In this document: piece by piece, positions 1-4,424 of the stretch | Layout: every line of letters begins with the position of its first letter | Numbering within the stretch: position 1 is the stretch's first letter | DNA from: a bacterium | GTDB lineage: Bacteria > Sumerlaeota > Sumerlaeia > MVZB01 | NCBI GenBank assembly: GCA_023480605.1 | Contig: JAMCWS010000210.1 | Span: 1 to 5,291, forward strand | Reading direction: 5' to 3' | Length of the DNA stretch: 5,291 nt | Made by a program: the position numbers and the translations under genes | Notes under the pieces: generated by a model | What the model saw: the letters and a program-made list of their open reading frames with translations, nothing else | Told to the model about the DNA's origin: nothing | Database searches by the model: none

Positions 1-394
1 TGGGGTGCTCGACGTTGATCGTGTAAACCTTGCCGTGGTCGCGCATCCGGCGATCCAGGTCGAGAAACGTCTCCGCCATGCGGGCCGAGTTTTCGGAACC
101 GTGATCGGTGATGGGACTGATGTGGACGTCGACATACTTGATGCCGTAGTCGTCGAGCGCCCGGTACCAGGCTTCCTGCTGCCAATAGACGAGTTTCTGC
201 TTTGTGAAATAGCGCCCGGCGCCGTCGGCGCCGATCAGGATCGGATATGTGACCCCGGCCGTTCCGAGCGCGGGTGCCGGGCGGCCGCCCTCGGCGGCGC
301 CGGCCGCGCGGGCGACGAGCAGCGGCATCAGGCCCAGTGCCCCCAAGATGAGGATGTGGTTGAGCCACCGAACTTGGTTTCGTTGCTGACTCAC
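1..394 (-). CDS. Exported protein of unknown function, N-terminal part (runs off left edge)
   Basis: The minus strand reads open for 131 codons from a GTG at 394-392 to the window edge; the C-terminal part is missing. GTG is chosen because a GAGGA ribosome-binding site lies 5 bases upstream and a signal peptide begins right after it. Residues 1-10 are polar and basic, 11-28 are hydrophobic (LNHILILGALGLMPLLVA), and an AGA/AE cleavage site falls near residue 33, so the protein should be secreted by the Sec route. The mature part starts with a Gly/Ala/Pro stretch, then GVTYPILIGADGAG (residues 47-60), an aromatic YWQQEAWYRALDDYG segment (70-84) and KYVDVHISPITDHGSEN (86-102), then a charged helix and a predicted strand VYTINVEH. 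Alternating strand and helix could be the start of a TIM-barrel enzyme such as a glycosidase, but no family motif is recognised. The plus-strand reading frame over the same bases lacks a ribosome-binding site and recognisable protein features. Confidence 0.82.
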   Translation of the reverse strand, partial: MSQQRNQVRWLNHILILGALGLMPLLVARAAGAAEGGRPAPALGTAGVTYPILIGADGAGRYFTKQKLVYWQQEAWYRALDDYGIKYVDVHISPITDHGSENSARMAETFLDLDRRMRDHGKVYTINVEHP

Positions 395-399
395 GATAA

Positions 400-404
400 T
401 CCTC
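400..404 (-). promoter_or_regulatory. Ribosome-binding site deciding the GTG start
   Basis: On the minus strand GAGGA (404-400) lies 5 bases before the GTG at 394. This good spacing favours GTG here over any upstream in-frame codon and places the hydrophobic signal sequence at the very N-terminus. Confidence 0.65.
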
Positions 405-615
405 GATGCGGTGAGATGACAGGCGTCTTGTCTGGTCTGTCTGGATGGTTTGCGGCACCCCAGTGACGAGCAAGCGAAAAGGGCCGTCGGCCATGTTGGA
501 CCTGGCCGGAATAGGACAGGCCATCGCTCAAAACACCGACGGATAAAGGTGCATATTTGACTTGGCAGCCGCTTCCGCAACCAGACCGACATGTGTGTGC
601 CAGATTGGGTGAAAC

Positions 616-640
616 GTTGTTCCCCACCGTCGGGAACGAT
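616..640. other. Hairpin in intergenic region
   Basis: GTTCCC (619-624) and GGGAAC (632-637) pair perfectly around a 7-base loop. Three more outer pairs (two of them G-U) are possible, giving up to 9 bp over 616-640. On the plus strand the following bases (ATTTCCCATTTC) are only moderately T-rich, so this is at best a weak terminator. It could also be part of a structured transcript or an operator. Confidence 0.3.
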
Positions 641-648
641 ATTTCCCA

Positions 649-658
649 TTTCGCGAAA
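649..658. repeat. Perfect 10-bp palindrome TTTCGCGAAA
   Basis: The bases read TTTCGCGAAA on both strands. A one-base variant, TTTCACGAAA, occurs inside a 14-bp dyad at 1194-1207 in the same gene-free region. A repressor or activator could bind such dyads, but no regulator gene or promoter overlap is visible, so the role is unknown. Confidence 0.3.
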
Positions 659-1095
659 CTAACCATCCAAAACACCTAAACATGAACGGATCATTCCGCG
701 GGGTGGGTCGAAATGTGGGTGATAATGCCCAGAATCCGGCTGCAACCGGGAAAGTCGCCATGGGAATCCCTTCCAAGTGCTCGCCCGAGTCGACGCCAGA
801 AACTAACCTGGTCGCCGCCGCGCACTCCGACAGGGCTCGATGGTGGGAAACCGATTCGAGCGCGTGTGTGCCCACCAGGCCGTGCGGTCGCGCCGTTTGC
901 GCCGTGTTCCGAAACGCGGGTCTGCATGACATCGCCCACTTATGGCATTCTGTTGGACGCTGGAACCTTCCATCAACCGGATGCGGTCCGTCGGTAGGAA
1001 CGACTGAAACCGGAAGGGGGGCCGGGGCCGGCCATCCAAAAGGCTGAGGCGTAGGCCGGGGGCGCCAATGATTGCCATCGAGCCGGATCAGGGAG

Positions 1096-1130
1096 AAAAA
1101 AAACCCCGGCCAAGTTGCGCCTGGTCGGGG
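1096..1130 (-). terminator. Intrinsic terminator of the tRNA-Arg transcript
   Basis: Read on the minus strand, CCCCG-A-CCA (1130-1122) pairs with TGG-C-CGGGG (1112-1104). This is a 9-position stem with one A-C mismatch around a 9-base loop, directly followed by eight T residues (1103-1096). The orientation and U-tract fit a rho-independent terminator for leftward transcription. The nearest leftward gene upstream is the tRNA, whose 3' end is about 118 bases away. On the plus strand the stem is closed by a G-U pair, but no U-tract follows, so it should act only on leftward transcripts. Confidence 0.75.
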
Positions 1131-1193
1131 GAAATATGCTGGAATGTTTCCGAGAATAGAGCCGATTTCAAGCCGAATCAGGAGGGATTGAAG

Positions 1194-1207
1194 GATTTCA
1201 CGAAATC
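1194..1207. repeat. 14-bp inverted repeat GATTTC-AC-GAAATC
   Basis: GATTTC (1194-1199) and GAAATC (1202-1207) are perfect inverted copies separated by two bases. GAAGG (1190-1194) and CCTTC (1214-1218) could form an outer stem around much of it. The site lies between the tRNA and its terminator, so it is probably transcribed in the tRNA 3' trailer. The two-base gap is too short for a hairpin loop without opening inner pairs, so a protein-binding dyad is as likely as an RNA structure. Confidence 0.3.
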
Positions 1208-1248
1208 ACACGACCTTCACTAAACTCTTGATTTTATTGAAGATTGGC

Positions 1249-1325
1249 TGGCGCGCCCGCCAGGAGTTGAACCCGGAACCTTCTGATCCGTAGTCAGACA
1301 CTCTATCCAGTTGAGCTACGGGCGC
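1249..1325 (-). tRNA. tRNA-Arg (anticodon ACG)
   Basis: A complete 77-base cloverleaf is visible on the minus strand. The acceptor stem GCGCCCG/CGGGCGC pairs fully. The D-arm is GCTC/GAGT with a 9-base loop holding GG. The anticodon stem TCTGA/TCAGA closes the loop CTACGGA, giving anticodon ACG (plus-strand 1291-1289). The variable loop is 5 bases, the T-arm is CCGGG/CCTGG around TTCAACT, and a G discriminator is followed by an encoded CCA. ACG is the anticodon whose first A is normally deaminated to inosine by TadA, so the tRNA reads CGU, CGC and CGA. A candidate promoter lies just upstream and a terminator 118 bases downstream, so it looks like a single-tRNA transcript. No integrase gene or duplicated tRNA 3' end is seen nearby. 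Confidence 0.97.
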
Positions 1326-1340
1326 GCGTCAGACCCATAG

Positions 1341-1368
1341 ATTTAACCGAGGATGGCGCACGTTGCAA
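1341..1368 (-). promoter_or_regulatory. Candidate promoter of tRNA-Arg
   Basis: On the minus strand TTGCAA (1368-1363) and TTAAAT (1346-1341) match the sigma-70 -35 and -10 consensus at 4 of 6 positions each, with a 16-base spacer. The -10 ends 15 bases before the tRNA 5' end, leaving room for a short 5' leader removed by RNase P. Position relative to the tRNA makes it credible, although the boxes are not strong. Confidence 0.4.
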
Positions 1369-1400
1369 GAAAAAGTTTACGCGCCCCCTCGTTTTTTTCC

Positions 1401-1429
1401 TTGGCCATTGAGATCACAATGCTTAGATT
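1401..1429 (+). promoter_or_regulatory. Candidate rightward promoter upstream of the secreted-protein gene
   Basis: TTGGCC (1401-1406) and TAGATT (1424-1429) each match the sigma-70 consensus at 4 of 6 positions with a 17-base spacer. If used, the transcript would carry a 5' leader of about 185 bases that includes the hairpin at 1457-1493. A second -10-like TACAAT at 1523-1528 lies nearer the gene but has no suitably spaced -35 box, so the true start is uncertain. Confidence 0.25.
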
Positions 1430-1456
1430 AGGGGCCGGAAGAGCGCAGCATGGCCG

Positions 1457-1496
1457 ACCGGTGAGGCGCAGGAGTCATGTCTCGCCCACCGGTTTT
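1457..1496 (+). other. Strong leader hairpin with short U-run (possible attenuator)
   Basis: ACCGGTG (1457-1463) pairs perfectly with CACCGGT (1487-1493). After a bulged A, GGCG (1465-1468) pairs with CGCC (1483-1486), giving 11 bp around a 14-base loop. The stem runs straight into TTTT (1493-1496), so it resembles a weak rho-independent terminator for rightward transcription. No rightward gene ends just upstream, which suggests it lies in the leader of the gene at 1622. It could be an attenuator, a protective 5' structure or chance. Confidence 0.4.
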
Positions 1497-1602
1497 GCTA
1501 GCCTTCGGGGGGGCGGTGCGACTACAATCAGTCATGGATCTGATTTGTATTCCAGGCGCGGGAGTGAATCGCTCGTAATAAGGTTTATTCGCGGGATTCG
1601 AA

Positions 1603-1611
1603 GGGGAGGAG
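1603..1611 (+). promoter_or_regulatory. Ribosome-binding site for the gene at 1622
   Basis: GGGGAGGAG contains a full GGAGG core. AGGAG ends 10 bases before the ATG at 1622, a slightly long but workable spacing. It supports the ATG at 1622, since no other good start follows before the signal peptide. Confidence 0.6.
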
Positions 1612-1621
1612 CAGCACAACG

Positions 1622-3136
1622 ATGGGTGTCAAGTTTGGTTCCAAAAACCTTCTGGTCTGGCTGGCGGTGATCGCGGCGGCGGGTCCGTTCGAGACGGCCC
1701 TTCACGCCCAGGTCTTGGCCGACGTGGAATACAGCATCGAGACTTCCCCGTCGGATCCCCACCCGCTCACTTACACTTGGGCGGGTGAAATTCAACCGAT
1801 CACCGATCCCGGGGTTCATTTCTACCACCCCTTTTACATCGGCACGGTCAATTCCGACGCCCGTGTTCCCGAGGAAACTCGCATCGATCGAGTCATGGTG
1901 TCCGACGACGAATGGGTGGCCAACCGCAAGTGGATCATTACCAAGCTGACGCTTTATTATCAGCTCACGCGTAACCTGGAACCCTCGGCTTATTATGAAA
2001 TTACCGGCGGCCCCGCGGCGGCCGGAGCGGCGGCCGGAACGGCCGCGGGTCTGGCGGCGCCGGGCCCGGGTGGCATCGGCCAGCCCGGCTTCCTCGGCGC
2101 GCCGCCGGCCGCCTCCAATCCCATGGCCAATGCGCCGCCGGGATTCTACATGCCCGGCTTTGAAACGCCGGCGGCGCCCGCCCAGCCGTCAGCGCCCAGC
2201 CAGGCGAGCATGGCCAATCCGATGGCCAATGCGCCGCCGGGATTCTACATGCCCGGCTTCGAAACGCCCGGCGCCCCCGCCCAGCCGGCCACCCCGGCCG
2301 CGCCCGGCGGCGAGGCCGTGAATCCATACGTTTCGGGCGGCCCCGGCGCCCCCGAGGCGGGCGCCACCGCCGCGCGGTTGCGAGAACCGCTGCCGGTCGA
2401 TTTCAGTCCGAGCCTGGCGGCCGAGTGGACCTTCTATTACGACCAACTCGTGCTGTGGCAATATTACTGCAACCGCAATCTGCTCAACGCCGCCGACGAC
2501 GAGACGGTCGAGGGTCTCGCCAAAGTGTTTGAAGGCGAAAAGAAAAACGAGGCCCTGAGCAACCTGGTGGGCAGCACCTTGACGCCCGCCCAGGGCGGGG
2601 CGCAAGGCATGGGCGGCGCTTTCGGCGCGGCTGCCCCACCGCCTCCGGGCGCCCCGGGTCTGGTCGGACTCCAAATGCCCGGCGCCATGGGGGGCATGGG
2701 CATGATGGGGATGGGGGCGACCGGCACGACCCCGGCTGCCGCTCGCGAAACTTTCAATCCCGAAGAGGACTACTTCAACCCCGATCGCAATGAAGCCTAC
2801 CGCGCCAAGTTCCAGGAGGCCGCGCAAGACAAAGAGCAGGATATGTATACCCGCTACGTCAAAATGATTCTCTCCATCGAGGATCGCGAGGCCAACCAGG
2901 AACGTTACGACCAATGGTTCAAAGACAAGCGGGAGCAGGTCGAGAAGTTCGCCGATAGCTGGCGCAAGGTCGAAGAAGGCGATACCCTCATGATCGACGG
3001 GCAGCTCTTCCTGGTGACCAAGGAACCGCTCGAGAACGTGCCGTATGACGCCAAAAACGTCGTGGTCCGCGAACAACTGACTCCGCAGGATCTCCTCAAT
3101 CCCGACGGCACGCTGAAGAAACCCGAAATACAATAA
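1622..3136 (+). CDS. Secreted modular protein of unknown function with duplicated Pro/Gly/Met linker motif
   Basis: This 504-residue protein is not recognised. Residues 1-29 form a signal peptide (basic start, hydrophobic 10-20, LHA/Q cleavage after 29), so it is exported. There is no lipobox, later transmembrane segment or visible cell-wall anchor. Residues 30-128 form a mixed segment rich in Tyr/Trp and acidic residues. Residues 129-252 are an Ala/Pro/Gly linker with two nearly identical copies of NPMANAPPGFYMPGFETP plus six more residues. Residues 253-322 form a probable helical segment with an aromatic cluster (W269, F271, Y272, Y273, W279, Y281, Y282) and the only cysteine, C283. Residues 323-374 are a second linker, Gly/Met-rich at 352-364. 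Residues 375-504 are charged and helical to about 450, ending in VEEGDTLMIDGQLFLVTKEP and a polar tail. The gene is followed by a strong terminator and is probably transcribed alone. A structural, cell-surface or scaffold role is only a guess; that it is a real gene is nearly certain. Confidence 0.92.
   Translation: MGVKFGSKNLLVWLAVIAAAGPFETALHAQVLADVEYSIETSPSDPHPLTYTWAGEIQPITDPGVHFYHPFYIGTVNSDARVPEETRIDRVMVSDDEWVANRKWIITKLTLYYQLTRNLEPSAYYEITGGPAAAGAAAGTAAGLAAPGPGGIGQPGFLGAPPAASNPMANAPPGFYMPGFETPAAPAQPSAPSQASMANPMANAPPGFYMPGFETPGAPAQPATPAAPGGEAVNPYVSGGPGAPEAGATAARLREPLPVDFSPSLAAEWTFYYDQLVLWQYYCNRNLLNAADDETVEGLAKVFEGEKKNEALSNLVGSTLTPAQGGAQGMGGAFGAAAPPPPGAPGLVGLQMPGAMGGMGMMGMGATGTTPAAARETFNPEEDYFNPDRNEAYRAKFQEAAQDKEQDMYTRYVKMILSIEDREANQERYDQWFKDKREQVEKFADSWRKVEEGDTLMIDGQLFLVTKEPLENVPYDAKNVVVREQLTPQDLLNPDGTLKKPEIQ
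2117..2287 (+). repeat. Tandem duplication inside the secreted-protein gene (two 72-bp copies, 99-bp period)
   Basis: Copies at 2117-2188 and 2216-2287 encode residues 166-189 and 199-222. They differ at 6 of 72 bases; the first 44 bases differ only at one synonymous position. Only one of the 24 residues differs (Ala or Gly at copy position 19). The 9-codon spacer SAPSQASMA completes the 33-codon period. The near-identity at DNA level suggests a recent duplication or gene conversion within the linker. Confidence 0.9.
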
Positions 3137-3160
3137 GCCGGCGGGGCAACGGATCAAAGG

Positions 3161-3208
3161 GGCGGGCGGGCACCGATTCACACATGCGTGCCGGCCCGCT
3201 TCTTTATT
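3161..3208 (+). terminator. Strong intrinsic terminator after the secreted-protein gene
   Basis: GCGGGCGGGCAC (3162-3173) pairs with GTGCCGGCCCGC (3188-3199), 11 of 12 positions with one internal G-G mismatch, around a 14-base loop. TTCTTTATT follows at 3200-3208. The stem begins 25 bases after the TAA at 3134-3136. This is a textbook rho-independent terminator and separates the upstream gene from the binding-protein gene, which must then have its own promoter in the short stretch 3200-3290 or depend on read-through. Confidence 0.85.
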
Positions 3209-3290
3209 AACGTCGCTTCGCGCCGGCGACGGAGCCTCGCCTGGAGCCGGGCCCGCCAAACCCGGCGGCCGCGCAAACGAAAGATCGACG

Positions 3291-4310
3291 ATGAATCGCA
3301 TACATTTTTTCTCGCGCCGCGCCGTCCTGCCGCTTCTCCTGTTATGGGGGTTGCTGTTGGCGGCCTCGGGCTGCCGCCAGCCGGAATCGTCGTCCGGCGC
3401 CGCCTCGGCCAGGCGCGTGCCCGCCGATGCCGACGCCGCGACGTCGGCCGCCGCAACCACCGCGCCCGAGCTGGCGGGCGCCCAGCCTGTCCCGGCCGCT
3501 ACCGAGTCGCCCCGGCGGGTCATCTCGCTCTCACCGAACATTACCGAGTCGGTTTTCGCCATGGGTGCCCAAGACCTGCTCGTCGGGGTGACCGATTTCT
3601 GCCGCTATCCGCCCGAAGCCCGCGCGATCCAAAGCTGTGGCGGCTGGAGCAATCCCAACTACGAAGTCATCAGCCGTTTGCAGCCCGACCTGATTCTGAT
3701 CCTTGGCGAACACGTGAAAGTCCGCGAATTCGCCTCCGGGCGCGGCATCCGGCTGCTCAGTGTCACGATGGACGGGCGGGACACGATTCTGGGCGGCATC
3801 CGGCAGATCGGCGCCGTACTCGGCCGCGCCGAAGCGGCCCGGGCGCTGGTCCGCCGGATCGATGCCGATCTGGCCGGGATCGCCCGTGAATTGGCCGCCG
3901 ATCCCCGGGCGAAAACGCCGCCGCGCGTTTTCATCAGCGTCGAGCGCAAGGCCGGCTCGCTCAATGGCATGTACAGCGCCGGCGCCGGCAGTTTCCTGGG
4001 CGACGCCCTGCGCCTGGCCGGCGGCGCCAACATCCTGGCCGATGTCAGGCAGCCCTACCCTCAGGTTTCCAAGGAAAGCCTGATTGCCCGCCACCCCGAC
4101 GCCATATTGGAGCTGACGACGCTCAACCAGCTTTCATCCCAGGAACGTCGGCAACTCATCAGCGACTGGCAATTGATGCCGTCCATTCCGGCGGTGAAAA
4201 ACGGCCGGATACATATCCTGACCGATGAGTGTCTGTTGATTCCGGGTCCGCGGCTGCCCCAGGTGGTGCGCACGATCAAAAACGCCCTTTACCCGCCGGC
4301 CGCCCGCTGA
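3291..4310 (+). CDS. Substrate-binding lipoprotein, BtuF/FhuD family (cobalamin or ferric-chelate ABC importer)
   Basis: This 339-residue protein belongs to the helical-backbone periplasmic binding proteins (PF01497) that deliver vitamin B12, haem or ferric siderophores to an ABC importer. Residues 1-27 are a lipoprotein signal (RR at 9-10, hydrophobic 12-25) with lipobox ASGC and lipidated Cys28. An Ala/Ser/Pro tether spans 29-73. The N-lobe starts with RRVISLSPNITESVFAMGA (75-93). It continues with VGVTDFCRYPPEA (98-110) and the family signature GGWSNPNYEVISRLQPDLIL (117-136). The long backbone helix is about 164-202. The C-lobe follows (PRVFISVE, 211-218; SLNGMYSAGAGSFLGDALRLAGG, 223-245; a conserved-type IPGPRLPQVVRTI ending near 329). 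The BtuF-like SLSP/NPNYE signatures favour cobalamin or a related corrinoid, but the ligand is not proven. The start ATG has only a weak GAAAG site (3279-3283) 7 bases upstream. No permease or ATPase gene and no cobalamin-riboswitch element are visible nearby. Confidence 0.94.
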   Translation: MNRIHFFSRRAVLPLLLLWGLLLAASGCRQPESSSGAASARRVPADADAATSAAATTAPELAGAQPVPAATESPRRVISLSPNITESVFAMGAQDLLVGVTDFCRYPPEARAIQSCGGWSNPNYEVISRLQPDLILILGEHVKVREFASGRGIRLLSVTMDGRDTILGGIRQIGAVLGRAEAARALVRRIDADLAGIARELAADPRAKTPPRVFISVERKAGSLNGMYSAGAGSFLGDALRLAGGANILADVRQPYPQVSKESLIARHPDAILELTTLNQLSSQERRQLISDWQLMPSIPAVKNGRIHILTDECLLIPGPRLPQVVRTIKNALYPPAAR

Positions 4311-4377
4311 ACGGCGTGAGATCCCGCGCGCGGATGGCGCCGGGGTATGCTCGGGGAGCGCAAAAAAATCCGGTCGT

Positions 4378-4395
4378 GGCCGGTTTGCGCCGGCC
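4378..4395 (+). other. Small GC hairpin between the binding-protein and aminotransferase genes
   Basis: GGCCGG (4378-4383) and CCGGCC (4390-4395) pair perfectly around a 6-base loop. CTTCC follows, which is too poor in T to be a convincing intrinsic terminator. It could weaken read-through between the two genes or be chance in GC-rich DNA. The rest of 4311-4424 shows only the ribosome-binding site AGGGGAG at 4405-4411 of the next gene. Confidence 0.25.
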
Positions 4396-4424
4396 CTTCC
4401 GATCAGGGGAGTCATATCAGCGTG

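Larger units (their letters stand above)
395..1248. other. Long region without a recognisable gene
   Basis: About 850 bases separate the exported-protein gene from the tRNA gene. Short open frames occur on both strands (for example 682-1047 plus and 803-1078 minus). They overlap each other, lack ribosome-binding sites and translate to Arg/Pro/Gly-rich sequence with no family resemblance, so none is called. The region must hold the 5' leader and promoter of the minus-strand gene, but I could not fix a convincing -35/-10 pair. What can be seen: a 7-bp hairpin at 487-509 that competes with a 5-bp pairing 503-507/519-523, a hairpin at 619-637, the palindrome TTTCGCGAAA at 649-658, a close relative at 1196-1205, and a left-pointing terminator at 1096-1130. 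I compared it by memory with RNase P RNA and tmRNA consensus elements and saw no match. Confidence 0.6.

Noticed and set aside
5..466. 153-codon open frame on the plus strand
   Set aside because: It is antisense to the exported-protein start, which has a ribosome-binding site and a signal peptide. The plus frame has neither.
682..1078. Several overlapping short frames on both strands in the gene-free region
   Set aside because: None has a ribosome-binding site, a signal peptide or recognisable sequence, and they overlap one another on opposite strands.
1249..1325. tRNA gene as an integration (attachment) site
   Set aside because: tRNA genes are frequent integration sites, but no integrase gene, repeated tRNA 3' end or mobile-element gene is present on either side.
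1352..1398. GGCGC...GCGCC inverted repeat followed by a run of seven T
   Set aside because: The stem needs a two-base bulge and is separated from the T-run by several bases. No rightward gene ends upstream, so I do not call it a terminator.
1523..1528. TACAAT as -10 box for the gene at 1622
   Set aside because: It is a good -10 match, but the nearest -35-like TTGCTA (1495-1500) is 22 bases away, too far for a standard promoter.
1353..1670. 105-codon plus frame spanning the tRNA promoter and the start of the secreted-protein gene
   Set aside because: It overlaps regulatory sequence and the real start at 1622 in another frame, and its Arg/Gly-rich translation has no protein-like features.
3137..3290. 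Cobalamin riboswitch before the BtuF-like gene
   Set aside because: The 154-base gap is largely occupied by the upstream gene's terminator, and I see no B12-box consensus (GCCACTG-like) in it.
2189..3562. 457-codon open frame on the minus strand
   Set aside because: It lies antisense to the secreted-protein gene, crosses that gene's terminator and the start of the lipoprotein gene, and shows no family features. The plus-strand genes have signal peptides, family motifs and well-placed starts. Long antisense frames are common in GC-rich coding DNA.
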